Assembly: GCA_012517875.1 (NCBI GenBank)
Contig: JAAYUB010000037.1
Span: 1-32,508 of the forward strand
Length of the DNA stretch: 32,508 nt
Source of the DNA: Acidobacteriota bacterium
Lineage (GTDB): Bacteria > Acidobacteriota > JAAYUB01
Direction of reading: 5' to 3'
The notes beneath the pieces were generated by a model, which saw only the letters and a program-made list of their open reading frames with translations, did no database searches and had not been told where the DNA came from. Each line of letters begins with the position of its first letter. Positions within the stretch are counted from its first letter, which is position 1. Made by a program: the position numbers and the translations under genes. Below, in pieces: positions 23,091-31,307 of this stretch.

Positions 23091-24628
23091 GCGCCCCGCC
23101 CGACTCCGCGCAGAAATCCGGAATCGCAGGATGGCAGCTCGCCGCGGTGGCGGTCGCCACCGCCGCGCTGACCGGGTGGGTGTGGAGCGCCTGGGCGCCG
23201 GCGCCCATCGTGGCGGACGAGGTCGCCTACCTGCTGCAGGCCGGGATCTTTGCCGACGGTCGGGTGACCGCGCCGGCGCGGCCCCTGCCCATGTTCTTCG
23301 AGCAGATCCACATCTTCTCGTCGCCGGCGGTGTTCGCCAAGTACTTTCCGGGGCACCCGCTGCTCCTGGCCGTCGGCGTCCTCGCGGGCGTGCCGGCGGC
23401 AATCCCCGTGCTGGCATCCGTGCTGACCGCGCTTCTGATCGTCCGTCTGGCCAGCCGGCTGGCGGGGCAGGCGGTCGCCTGGCTGGCCTGGCTCTGGTGG
23501 CTGGCCGCGCCAGGCGCTCTGAACTGGCGCGCCTCGTTTCTGTCCCAAACCACGGCGGGGGCGGCGGGATTGCTCGCCGGCTGGTGGGTGCTGCGCTGGG
23601 TCGACGAGGGCCGCCGCCGGCATCTGATCGGCGCCCTGACGGTGCTGGGCGCGCTGGTCCTTATCCGCCCACTGGTGGCCGTCAGCTTCGGCGTGCCGCT
23701 GGTCGCCGTGGTGGCGTGGCGGCTGTGGCGGCGGCGGCTCTGGCGGCAGTGCATTTGGGCGGTGACCGCCGCCGCGGTGATCGTCGCCGGCATCCCCTTG
23801 TGGAATCACCTGACCTTGGGCCGTTGGCTCCAGTCCCCCTACGAGGAGTACTCCCGACGTTACATGCCGGCGGAGTTCTTCGGCTTCGGCCTGACCTCGC
23901 AATCGCCGGCCGAGCCGCTTCCCGAGGATCTTCGGGCCGGCATCCGGGACTGGGAGGCCGTACACCGGGAACATGTCCCCGACGCACTGCCCGGCATCCT
24001 GCTGGCACGGGCGGACGCGGTGGCCCGCGACGTCTGGGGGGCGTGGCGCGGCCGGTGGCTCGGCCTGCTGGTCCTGCCCGGCGGGATCGGTCTGGGCGCA
24101 ACCGCCGGTGTGGCCGCCGCCGTCGTGCTCGGCCAGGTCGGGATCTTTGCCTGCTACGCCCACCCGTGGTTCTGGACGTTGTACTACGCAGAGCTCTTTC
24201 CGATCCTCTGCTTCCTCAGCGTGCGCGGACTGGATTGGGTGCTGAAAGTGGGCGTGCGGCGGGGCTGGTACCGCGCCACCCGGGCGGCGGGCGCCCTGGC
24301 GGTGATCGGCGTGGCGGTGGCGCTGGCGCAGGGGCCGGCGATCCTGGGCGTCCGGCAGGCCAAGCAGGCGGGCATGCAGCCGTGGCGGCATTTTCAGGAC
24401 CAGCTGGCCGGCGTGCGCGAGCCGCGTGCGGTCGTGTTCGTGCGGCGCTCGCCGGCGGTGAGCCACCACATCAGCCTGGTCCGGAACGGTCCCTTTATGG
24501 ACCGCGAGCGGATCTGGGTGGCTTACGACCGGGGAGCAGAGAACCGACAGTTGCTGGCTGCGGCGCCGGACCGGGCGCCCTACGTCTATCTGGAAGACAC
24601 GGGGATGCTGCTCCGGATGAACCGGTGA
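23087..24628 (+). CDS. GT-C type membrane glycosyltransferase (GT39/ArnT-like)
   Basis: A 513-residue protein with around ten transmembrane segments. The first loop carries Asp44-Glu45 in APIVADEVAYLLQAGIF, the acidic pair that is catalytic in GT39/PMT/ArnT-type enzymes, and later IHIFSSPAVFAKYFPGHPLLLA. The last ~130 residues are soluble and periplasmic (RHFQDQLAGVREPRAVVFVRR, YVYLEDTGMLLRMNR). Enzymes of this class use a polyprenyl-phosphate sugar as donor and transfer it on the outer face of the membrane to a protein, lipid or glycan. ATG 23087 overlaps the stop of the GT2 gene (ATGA); the long open frame upstream of it is an alternative-frame shadow. The acceptor is unknown. Confidence 0.8.
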   Translation: MSAPPDSAQKSGIAGWQLAAVAVATAALTGWVWSAWAPAPIVADEVAYLLQAGIFADGRVTAPARPLPMFFEQIHIFSSPAVFAKYFPGHPLLLAVGVLAGVPAAIPVLASVLTALLIVRLASRLAGQAVAWLAWLWWLAAPGALNWRASFLSQTTAGAAGLLAGWWVLRWVDEGRRRHLIGALTVLGALVLIRPLVAVSFGVPLVAVVAWRLWRRRLWRQCIWAVTAAAVIVAGIPLWNHLTLGRWLQSPYEEYSRRYMPAEFFGFGLTSQSPAEPLPEDLRAGIRDWEAVHREHVPDALPGILLARADAVARDVWGAWRGRWLGLLVLPGGIGLGATAGVAAAVVLGQVGIFACYAHPWFWTLYYAELFPILCFLSVRGLDWVLKVGVRRGWYRATRAAGALAVIGVAVALAQGPAILGVRQAKQAGMQPWRHFQDQLAGVREPRAVVFVRRSPAVSHHISLVRNGPFMDRERIWVAYDRGAENRQLLAAAPDRAPYVYLEDTGMLLRMNR

Positions 24629-24665
24629 CGGGCCGGCGCGGGATCCCGAGACGAGGAGACACGCG

Positions 24666-26036
24666 GTGACCAAGAAGATCGGCACGGAGTACGTCTGCCA
24701 GAGCTGCGGTCATCGCAGCGCCAAGTGGCTGGGCCGCTGCCCGGGCTGCGGGGCATGGGAGAGCCTTGTGGAGGAGCCGGCGCCGGCCGCGGCCGGCCGC
24801 CGCGGCGGGATGGCGCCAGCCGGGCGGGGCGACGGCAGTCCGCGCCGGTTCGACGAGATCGAGAGCCAGGACGGCGTGCGCGAGCCGTCGGGCCTGCCCG
24901 AGTTCGACCGGGTGCTGGGCGGCGGCATCGTGCCCGGCTCGCTGGTGCTCATTGGCGGAGAGCCCGGGGTGGGCAAGTCCACCCTGCTGCTGCAGATCGC
25001 CGCCGCGCTGGCGGCGGCGGGGCGCCCGGTGCTGTACGTCTCGGGCGAGGAGTCGGACCGCCAGATCAAGCTGCGGGGCGAGCGGCTGGGCGTGGCCGCC
25101 CCGGAGCTGTTCGTCATGGCCGAAACCGCCCTGGAGCGGATCGAGCAGGAAACGGTCCGGATGGCTCCGGCCGCGCTCATCGTGGATTCGATCCAGACGG
25201 TCTACACGGCGGCGCTGGAGTCGGCCCCGGGGAGCATCGGCCAGGTCCGCGAATGCGCCGCCCGCTGCCTGACCCTGGCGAAGTCCCACGGGATCCCGGT
25301 GTTCCTCATCGGCCACATCACCAAGGAGGGCGCCATCGCCGGCCCCAAGGCGCTGGAGCACATCGTGGACACGGTGCTCTACTTCGAGGGGGAGCGCCAC
25401 CTGCACCACCGCGTCGTCCGCGCGGTGAAGAACCGCTTTGGCGCCGCCAGCGAGGTGGCGCTCTTTGAGATGACCGGCCGGGGATTGCTCGCGGTGGCCA
25501 ACCCGTCGGCGTTCTTCCTGGCCGGCCGCCATCCGGGGCAGGCGGGCACGGCGGTGATCGCCGCCATCGAGGGGTCGCGCCCGTTGCTGGTGGAGGCCCA
25601 GGCGCTGGTGAGCGTCTCCAATTTCAGCGCCGGGCGGCGGATGACCCAGGGATTCGACCGCAACCGCCTGGGACTGCTGCTGGCCATGATGGAACGGGTG
25701 ACCGGCCTGAATGTGCTGGGCGCCGACGTCTACCTGAACATCACCGGTGGCATCGCCGTGGAGGAGCCGGCGGCCGACCTGGGCGCGGTGGCCGCAGTGG
25801 CCAGTTCGCTCCGCAACCGGCCGCTGCCGCTGGACGCGGTGCTGGTGGGGGAGGTGGGCCTCGGCGGCGAGATCCGGGCGGTGCCCCAAGCGGCGGCCCG
25901 GATCAAGGAGGCCCAGGCCATGGGCTTCGCCCGCTGCTACCTGCCCGAGGGAAACCTGCCGGTCCCCGAGGCGCCGAAAGGAGTTGAGATCGTCGGCGTA
26001 TCCGGGGTGAACGCACTGCTGGACGTGTTGTTCTGA
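24666..26036 (+). CDS. radA: DNA repair protein RadA
   Basis: A 456-residue protein of standard length. The N-terminal zinc finger has Cys11, Cys14, Cys25 and Cys28 (YVCQSCGHRSAKWLGRCPGC). A RecA-like ATPase follows with Walker A GEPGVGKST (98-106), Walker B ALIVDSIQTVYT and the RadA-specific KNRFG (255-259). The C-terminal domain is Lon-protease-like (YLNITGGIAVEEPAADLGAVAAVASS, FVGEVGLGGEIR type) without a protease Ser-Lys pair needed for activity. RadA drives branch migration in recombination and helps DNA repair. The GTG start has GAGGAG about 8 bases upstream. It follows the glycosyltransferase operon by 37 bases on the same strand. The repeat copy V starts right after its TGA. Confidence 0.97.
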   Translation: MTKKIGTEYVCQSCGHRSAKWLGRCPGCGAWESLVEEPAPAAAGRRGGMAPAGRGDGSPRRFDEIESQDGVREPSGLPEFDRVLGGGIVPGSLVLIGGEPGVGKSTLLLQIAAALAAAGRPVLYVSGEESDRQIKLRGERLGVAAPELFVMAETALERIEQETVRMAPAALIVDSIQTVYTAALESAPGSIGQVRECAARCLTLAKSHGIPVFLIGHITKEGAIAGPKALEHIVDTVLYFEGERHLHHRVVRAVKNRFGAASEVALFEMTGRGLLAVANPSAFFLAGRHPGQAGTAVIAAIEGSRPLLVEAQALVSVSNFSAGRRMTQGFDRNRLGLLLAMMERVTGLNVLGADVYLNITGGIAVEEPAADLGAVAAVASSLRNRPLPLDAVLVGEVGLGGEIRAVPQAAARIKEAQAMGFARCYLPEGNLPVPEAPKGVEIVGVSGVNALLDVLF

Positions 26037-26125
26037 GATTCGGACATCGGAAATCGGACTTCGGACTTCGGACTTGGGACTTAGGCCCTTGGCCCTGGGT
26101 TCGAGGTTCCAGAACTTAATCCCAC
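26037..26125 (-). repeat. Composite intergenic repeat, copy V (reverse, partial)
   Basis: Directly after the radA stop, module B in reverse (ATTCGGACATCGGAAATCGG, then CTTCGGACTTCGG) and module A in reverse (CTTGGCCCTGGGTTCGAGG, GGTTCCAGAAC). TTCACCC-type words follow to 26165. Modules C and D are missing. Confidence 0.65.
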
Positions 26126-26197
26126 ACGCATCCGTTCACCCTTTTCCCATTCACCCTTCCCCCACTCGAATCCCACTCGCCGGCGACCCAAGAGCGA

Positions 26198-26224
26198 ACC
26201 GGCCGCCCGTGGAGGGCGGCCGGT
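26198..26224. other. Strong GC hairpin, no T-tract
   Basis: A perfect 11-bp stem (ACCGGCCGCCC / GGGCGGCCGGT) with loop GTGGA, between the converging radA and DUF5684 genes. It has no T run on either side. It may stabilise or block transcripts from radA. Confidence 0.5.
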
Positions 26225-26239
26225 GGGCTGAAGATAGCT

Positions 26240-26265
26240 AAAAGGCGGGGACCAGTGGGTCCCCG
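26240..26265 (-). terminator. Probable terminator of the DUF5684 gene
   Basis: On the minus strand, CGGGGACC and GGTCCCCG (8 bp) close a 4-base loop and are followed by CC and TTTT. It lies about 40 bases beyond the stop of the membrane protein gene. Confidence 0.6.
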
Positions 26266-26304
26266 TCTGTCAGGATCAGGTGAGACGGCTCAATGCTGCG
26301 GATG

Positions 26305-26724
26305 CTACGCGCGCACGGCCGGGCCGCGGTACGTGGCGCTGCCGAACGCCAGCATCGGGTAGAAAATGAACGGCAGGATGATCATGCCGATGGCGAAACC
26401 GATCTCCTTGCCGAACGATTTGGCCAGGTCCAGGGTGAGCATGATGGCGGCCACGATGTTGACGCAGGGGATGAGCAGCAGCACGATCCACCACAGCGGC
26501 CGGCCCACGATTTCCAGCAGCACGATGATGTTGTAAATCGGGACGATCGCGGCCCAGCCGGGCTTGCCCGCCTTGACGAAGATCTTCCACAAGCTGGCGA
26601 TGATCAGGACGATGAGCGCGGCGTAGATCACGAAGAACACGCAGCCGAATCCGGCTCCGAGCATGCCCGCGACATCTTCTTCAGACTGCAACAACACCAG
26701 ATACGGAGCGATCGATGGGGACAT
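26305..26724 (-). CDS. DUF5684-type small membrane protein
   Basis: A 139-residue protein with about four hydrophobic segments: GAGFGCVFFVIYAALIVLIIASLW, WWIVLLLIPCVNIVAAIML, GFAIGMIILPFIFYPMLAFG and others. The block WKIFVKAGKPGWAAIVPIYN followed by LLEIVGRPLWW and DLAKSFGKEIGF is the signature I know from DUF5684 proteins, including signal-peptidase-I-associated membrane proteins. The function is unknown. ATG 26724 follows AAGGAGGTCGGT; the longer ORF upstream adds nine residues without a ribosome site. It has its own promoter (26784-26811) and terminator and is divergent from the small PAS gene. Confidence 0.85.
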   Translation of the reverse strand: MSPSIAPYLVLLQSEEDVAGMLGAGFGCVFFVIYAALIVLIIASLWKIFVKAGKPGWAAIVPIYNIIVLLEIVGRPLWWIVLLLIPCVNIVAAIMLTLDLAKSFGKEIGFAIGMIILPFIFYPMLAFGSATYRGPAVRA

Positions 26725-26783
26725 ACCGACCTCCTTGTGAGTGAGTATCAACTCATATGGTCTTTATCGAAATCGTTAGTTGG

Positions 26784-26811
26784 ATTTTAACCGGTTCTCC
26801 GGACCTGTCAA
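26784..26811 (-). promoter_or_regulatory. Promoter of the DUF5684 gene
   Basis: On the minus strand, TTGACA (26811-26806), a 16-base spacer and TAAAAT (26789-26784). The leader would be about 53 bases. Confidence 0.6.
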
Positions 26812-26922
26812 GGGGATTGTCAGCGAAGTTGATTGACCAGTGATGACCGGACCGGCCCCCGGCGACACCCTTATGCCGAATGGCTGGAAAATCGGTGCGG
26901 CACATGGCAAAATCATGAGTTG

Positions 26923-26928
26923 TATAAT
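26923..26928 (+). promoter_or_regulatory. -10 box of the small PAS protein gene
   Basis: A perfect TATAAT lies 20 bases before the ATG at 26948, with CAGGAG (26937-26942) between. No clear -35 is seen. This supports 26948 over the earlier GTG/ATG starts at 26840. Confidence 0.45.
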
Positions 26929-26947
26929 CTGGCGGGCAGGAGTTTCC

Positions 26948-27286
26948 ATGGACATCGACTGGGCGCGTGAATTCCGCGGGGCGGTCACGGTCACCGACAC
27001 GGCCGGGACGATCCTCTATATGAATGACCGGGCGGCGGCCGTGTTCGCCGCCGAAGGCGGGGCGGCGCTGGTAGGCGCCAACGTGCTGGACTGCCACCCG
27101 GAGCCGTCGCGCACCATGCTCGCCGAGATGCTGCGGACGGAGCGCCCCAACATCTACACCATCGAGAAGAAGGGTGTCCGAAAGCTGATCCACCAGTCGC
27201 CGTGGTACCGCGACGGCCGCTACGCCGGCTTCGTGGAGCTGTCGCTGGAACTCCCCGCCGAGATGCCCCACTTCGTGAGGGGATGA
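26948..27286 (+). CDS. Single-domain PAS sensor-like protein
   Basis: A 112-residue protein that is nothing but a PAS domain. VTVTDTAGTILYMNDRAAAVF, LVGANVLDCHPEPSR and KGVRKLIHQSPWYRDGRYAG followed by FVELSLELPAEMPHFVRG match a widespread short PAS family that I have seen as a free-standing protein. PAS domains bind small ligands or cofactors or pair with partners; no output domain is attached. Cys and His in LDCHPEPSR could bind a ligand, but this is not established. ATG 26948 is chosen from the -10 box and ribosome site. It is divergent from the DUF5684 gene and convergent with the esterase gene. Confidence 0.85.
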   Translation: MDIDWAREFRGAVTVTDTAGTILYMNDRAAAVFAAEGGAALVGANVLDCHPEPSRTMLAEMLRTERPNIYTIEKKGVRKLIHQSPWYRDGRYAGFVELSLELPAEMPHFVRG

Positions 27287-27371
27287 AGTTTGCGGTAGAA
27301 GCGGTGAACCAGCAATTCTATCAGGATGTAATGCTCCGGTATACGTGCCAGGTTGTCTGTTATGGATCCAA

Positions 27372-27398
27372 CTCCGAAATAGTCTAACTGATTTGGAG
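27372..27398. other. Imperfect hairpin in convergent gap
   Basis: CTCCGAAATAGT and ACTGATTTGGAG can pair over a 3-base loop with one mismatch and two G-T pairs. It lies between the converging PAS and esterase genes (27287-27492), where I see no gene. There is no T run. Confidence 0.35.
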
Positions 27399-27492
27399 TA
27401 TGGTCCGATCAGGTCAAAGAATCCGCTGTCCGCTTTCCCCGGTTTTCCGGATGATTCTGATTACAGATAAAATGGAAACGGCCCTAGAGAAA

Positions 27493-28473
27493 TCAGTCGG
27501 CATCACCGGCTGGCCGGCGGTATCGGCACAGAAATGCCCAGATGCAGGAAGCGGCGTCAAATTCCCGCGTGGCCGGACCGAGCACCCAGGCCGGGGGCGG
27601 CACCTGTCCGCCCGGCCAGCCGTGGCCGCCGCCCTCCACCACAACCAGGATTACCTGCGCTGTGGCTGCGCCGCGCGCGCGGAAGGTCTCGGTTCTCACC
27701 CGGGTGCCGTCGTCGTGCCGGTCGGGTAACTCCGCGGACACCGGTGTCGGATCGGCACCACCCGCCCGGGACCACCACCGCGCCGTTTCGGGCGCCGGAA
27801 GCACTCGGCCGCCGTTCGGGCTGTTGACTTCACCGCCAGTCCAGGGGACCACCGGATCCTCCGTGCCGTGGATCAGCAGCAGCGGCGGCGGAAGCCCGGC
27901 CGGCCGGCGCGCGACCAGCCGTTCCGGCAACCCGGCGCCGACGCTCGCCCCGGCGGCCAGCAGGTTCGGCGCCTCCAGGGCCAGCCGCTGGACCATCATC
28001 CCGCCGTTGGAATAGCCGGCGGCGTACACCCGCGCCGAATCCACGGCGGTGTCCGTCTTCAGGCGATCGACCAGCCGGTGGATGAAGCCCACGTCGTCGG
28101 CACCGGCGCGCTCGGCTGGGGTGGCACCGCGGCCATCGGCCCAGGTGCGCGCCATGCCGTCGGGGAAGGCGACGACGAGACCGGCCTGGTCGGCCAGGGT
28201 GTCGAACCCGGAGACGGCCGCCATCTCCGCACCCGAGCCGCCGCTGCCGTGGAGAACGACCAGCAGCGGAGCCGGGCCGTCCGCGGCCGCCCGGCCCCGG
28301 CGCCACAGAAAGGTCCGCTCGCGTCCCTGCCACTCCAGCGATCCGGACTGCAGGCTGACCGGCGGCTCCGGTGCGGCTGCCGGCGGCGTCTCGCGACAGC
28401 CGGCGACGAACCCGACGGCCGATCCGACGAGGAACCAGGCCGCCAAACGGCAAAGCTGAAGGGTGCGGCTCAT
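27493..28473 (-). CDS. Lipoprotein esterase, PHB-depolymerase/LpqC-like
   Basis: A 326-residue alpha/beta hydrolase. The N-terminal segment LAAWFLVGSAVGFVAGC has a lipobox (VAGC, Cys26), so it is a membrane-anchored lipoprotein. The catalytic triad fits Ser155 in YAAGYSNGGMMVQRLA (GYSNGG is typical of the PHB-depolymerase/feruloyl-esterase group), Asp206 in LLIHGTEDPVVPW and His284 in VVEGGGHGWPGG. LLVVLHGSGGSGAEMAAV supplies the oxyanion HG. Substrates of relatives include polyhydroxybutyrate, feruloyl or acetyl esters; none can be assigned here. ATG 28473 has no ribosome site. The -10 box lies six bases upstream, so the mRNA is likely leaderless. Confidence 0.87.
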   Translation of the reverse strand: MSRTLQLCRLAAWFLVGSAVGFVAGCRETPPAAAPEPPVSLQSGSLEWQGRERTFLWRRGRAAADGPAPLLVVLHGSGGSGAEMAAVSGFDTLADQAGLVVAFPDGMARTWADGRGATPAERAGADDVGFIHRLVDRLKTDTAVDSARVYAAGYSNGGMMVQRLALEAPNLLAAGASVGAGLPERLVARRPAGLPPPLLLIHGTEDPVVPWTGGEVNSPNGGRVLPAPETARWWSRAGGADPTPVSAELPDRHDDGTRVRTETFRARGAATAQVILVVVEGGGHGWPGGQVPPPAWVLGPATREFDAASCIWAFLCRYRRPAGDAD

Positions 28474-28479
28474 GATCTC

Positions 28480-28509
28480 ATTCTAACCGGTGCCGGGGAT
28501 CCGTGTCGA
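28480..28509 (-). promoter_or_regulatory. Promoter of the esterase gene, leaderless
   Basis: On the minus strand, TCGACA (28509-28504), an 18-base spacer and TAGAAT (28485-28480). Six bases (GAGATC) then lead to the ATG at 28473. No ribosome site is present. Confidence 0.5.
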
Positions 28510-28590
28510 TGCGTGATCCGGACGGCGTGGGCGGAGCGTCTGTCTCTTCGGGGAGCGGACGTGCTTTCCGCACTCGGACCGGATTTTCTC

Positions 28591-28619
28591 TTGACAAGTC
28601 CGTGACAATCACGATGATG
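28591..28619 (+). promoter_or_regulatory. Possible promoter of the M6 metalloprotease gene
   Basis: A perfect TTGACA (28591-28596) is followed after 16-17 bases by GATGAT/ATGATG, a weak -10. The leader would be about 65 bases. The -10 is uncertain. Confidence 0.35.
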
Positions 28620-28689
28620 GCAATTTAACGTTCGGTCGCCCGTATTTGAAGAACCACCTGTAGTCCCATATGTTACTGGAGAACCGCAC

Positions 28690-31119
28690 ATGATTCTGAA
28701 AACCCGTTCCCTTGCCGTAATCCCCGCTTTGATGCTTCTGGCCTCGGTCTGGCTCGCCGCGCTGGAGCCGCCGACTCCCGAGCAGATCGCCCAGTACCGC
28801 GCCGACGGCACCCTGGCCCAGCGGATCGCTGCGGCCCGGGCGCTCGGCAACCACCAGGTCGCGCCCCGCCTGGTGGAGCGCGCCCGGTACAAGCTGGAGC
28901 GCCTGCAGAAGGGCGGCGCGGACGGCGACGAGCCCATGGCGCCGCCGCTGGGCTGGCGGGGCATGCCCACCACGGGCACGGTGCGGGTGTTGGCCCTGCT
29001 GATCGCGTTTCAGGACATGGCCCCGTCCACCGAGGCCAGCCGGATCCATGACCAGCTCTTCGGCGACGGTGTGGGCGGCTTCCCGTTGGAGAGCCTGCAC
29101 AGTTACTACCATCGGTCCTCATACGGCCAGCTGGACATCCAGGGCAACGTCCTCGGCTGGTACACCACGCCGTATCCGCGGTCCGGTGTCGTCCAGACGG
29201 ATGTCGGCCGGGAGAACCTGATCCGGGAGGCGCTGACCCATTACGACAACCAAGGCCATGATTTCAGCCAGTACGACAACGACGGCGACGGCACCATCGA
29301 CTACCTGGTGGTCGTCTGGACCGGACCGCATGGCGCGTGGGCCAGCTTCTGGTGGGGCTACATGACCAACTACCAGAACTCCGGCTTCGTGCTGGACGGC
29401 AAGGTGCTGGACACATACTCCTGGCAGTGGGAGGCCTCCACTGTCGGCGACCTGTTCATGCCCAACGTGGTGATCCATGAGACGGGCCATGCCTTGGGTC
29501 TGCCCGATTTTTACGACTACGACGACGGCATCGGTCCCAGCGGCGGCGTCGGCGGGCTGGACATGATGGACGGCAACCAGGGGGACCACAATCCGTTCAG
29601 CAAATGGCTCCTCGACTGGGTCACCCCCACGGTGCTCGGCGGCGGCAGCCATGCAGTCTCGCTGGGCGGCACAGCCGCCACCGGCGACGCGCTGGTGATC
29701 ATGCCGGGCGCCACGGCGGACGACCCGTTCTTCGAGTTCTTCATGGTGCAGAACCGGCAGCGGACGAACAACGACGCCCGCCTGTCCAGCGACGGCATGC
29801 TCATCTGGCACGTGGACGCCCGGCTCGATCCGTACGGTTTCAATTTCATCTACGACAACTCGTACACCGACCACAAGCTGCTGCGCCTCATGGAGGCGGA
29901 CGGACTCGAGGAGATCGAGCAGGGCGGCTCCGCCGACACCGGCGATTACTTCAAGGCAGGTATGGCATTCGGTCCCGCGACATCACCCGACAGCGACCGA
30001 TACGACGGTGTGCCCACCAACCTGGCGGTCACCGATATCTCCGCCCCCGGCGCCACGATGACGTGCAACGTGGCGTTCGACAACCAGGCGCCCACCCTGG
30101 GCGGCATCACGATCTGCGCCAACGCCAGTGAGACGATCATCGGCTGGGAGACCAGCGAATACACCGAAGCGGGCCTCCTCTACGGCCGCGATCTGGATCT
30201 GACCGGCGAGGCCTTTTCAATGAGCGCGGGCACGGTCCACAGCGTGGCGCTGCCGGGGCTGCAGCCGGGCGGCCTGTACATGTTTCAGGTGTTCTGCGCC
30301 GATCCCAGCGGCAATGTCGGCGAGTCCGATTATTACCATTTCATCGTGCCGGACAGCGCCGGCGTCGCGGAGCAAGTGTTCCAGGACGACCTGGAGTCGG
30401 GCGCTCCCGACTGGACCCGCTCGCCGAACGGCCAGGGACCCTGGTCGCTCGTCGAAAGCCAGTACGCCCGCTCGGCCGCCCACGCCTGGTTCAGCACCGA
30501 CCCGGAAGGCGGCAAGGACGACCTGCTGCTTCCACCCGAACTGAATCTGGCGGGCGCGGCCTCGGCCACGTTGACTTTCTGGCATACCTACAGCTTTGAG
30601 ACCGACTTCGACGGCGGCGTGGTGGAGATCTCCGTCGACGGCGGACAGACGTTCACCGACCTCGGCCCCGACATCGTCGCCGGCGGGTACACCGGTCTCA
30701 TCAACCCGTCCACCCAGTCGCCCATCCGGGGACGGCAGGCCTGGACCGGCGGCACCCTCGGCACCATGACCCCGGTCATGGTGAGCCTGGACCGGTTCTG
30801 CGGCCGTCCGGCCCTGGTCCGCTTCCGGCTGGGATGCGACCTGTACGCCGGGGGACAGGGCTGGTACATCGACGACGTGGCGGTGAGCCGCGTCACCTGC
30901 GAGCCCGTTACACCCGTCGCGGGCTGGCCCGAGGCCACCGGCGATCTGAACGGCAATCAGCTGCTGGACGCCGGCGACCTGCTCCTGATGGCCGACTACC
31001 TGGCGGGGAATGTTCTGAACGTGCCGGCCGGCATATTCGCCGGCGATATGAACGGCGACCACCACATCACCGTAGCGGATGGGGTGATCCTTATCGGCCG
31101 CGTCATCGGGATCATGTAG
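28690..31119 (+). CDS. Secreted M6-type metalloprotease with C-terminal dockerin-like repeats
   Basis: An 809-residue exported protein. The signal peptide is LAVIPALMLLASVWLAA. Residues ~22-85 form a charged propeptide. The catalytic domain of the immune inhibitor A (M6) type carries the zinc motif HETGH (His263, Glu264, His267) in NVVIHETGHALGLPDFYDYD, preceded by FSQYDNDGDGTIDYLVVVW. Residues ~460-545 look like a fibronectin-type III module (ETIIGWETSEYTEAGLLYG), and ~555-740 like a MAM/jelly-roll module (VFQDDLESGAPDWTRSPNG, ARFSTD- and YIDDVAVSR-like). The end (~750-809) has two Ca-binding repeats, GDLNGNQLLDAGDLLLMADYL and GDMNGDHHITVADGVILIG, the pattern of a type I dockerin. The start ATG 28690 has GGAGA upstream. 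It lies divergent from the esterase gene. It probably digests proteins outside the cell. Confidence 0.87.
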   Translation: MILKTRSLAVIPALMLLASVWLAALEPPTPEQIAQYRADGTLAQRIAAARALGNHQVAPRLVERARYKLERLQKGGADGDEPMAPPLGWRGMPTTGTVRVLALLIAFQDMAPSTEASRIHDQLFGDGVGGFPLESLHSYYHRSSYGQLDIQGNVLGWYTTPYPRSGVVQTDVGRENLIREALTHYDNQGHDFSQYDNDGDGTIDYLVVVWTGPHGAWASFWWGYMTNYQNSGFVLDGKVLDTYSWQWEASTVGDLFMPNVVIHETGHALGLPDFYDYDDGIGPSGGVGGLDMMDGNQGDHNPFSKWLLDWVTPTVLGGGSHAVSLGGTAATGDALVIMPGATADDPFFEFFMVQNRQRTNNDARLSSDGMLIWHVDARLDPYGFNFIYDNSYTDHKLLRLMEADGLEEIEQGGSADTGDYFKAGMAFGPATSPDSDRYDGVPTNLAVTDISAPGATMTCNVAFDNQAPTLGGITICANASETIIGWETSEYTEAGLLYGRDLDLTGEAFSMSAGTVHSVALPGLQPGGLYMFQVFCADPSGNVGESDYYHFIVPDSAGVAEQVFQDDLESGAPDWTRSPNGQGPWSLVESQYARSAAHAWFSTDPEGGKDDLLLPPELNLAGAASATLTFWHTYSFETDFDGGVVEISVDGGQTFTDLGPDIVAGGYTGLINPSTQSPIRGRQAWTGGTLGTMTPVMVSLDRFCGRPALVRFRLGCDLYAGGQGWYIDDVAVSRVTCEPVTPVAGWPEATGDLNGNQLLDAGDLLLMADYLAGNVLNVPAGIFAGDMNGDHHITVADGVILIGRVIGIM

Positions 31120-31307
31120 CCGGTTCAGGGCCGATTCGCTTCTGAAATCGGTGCAGATGATTGATTGTTGAAGGTTCGTTGCGTTCGCAGATTCGTGAGT
31201 TCAACAGTTCACAAGCCCGAAACAGTTGACGGCTGATGGTCGGCCGTTTATCTCTGACGGCGGCTCCATCTCCCTGCTTCCGTCTCCCGACTCACCGAGT
31301 CACCGAC
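31120..31307. repeat. Intergenic repeats between converging genes
   Basis: The stretch 31170-31245 resembles the repeat at 21003-21065 (GTTCACA and CAGTTGACGGCTGATGG). An 8-bp array, ACTCACCG-AGTCACCG-ACTCACCG (31290-31313), runs into the 3' end of the TPR gene and supplies its stop codon. No gene is seen here. Confidence 0.55.

Noticed and set aside
28690-28700. A phase-variable homopolymer at the start of the metalloprotease
   Set aside because: No long homopolymer is present at the start or in the leader.
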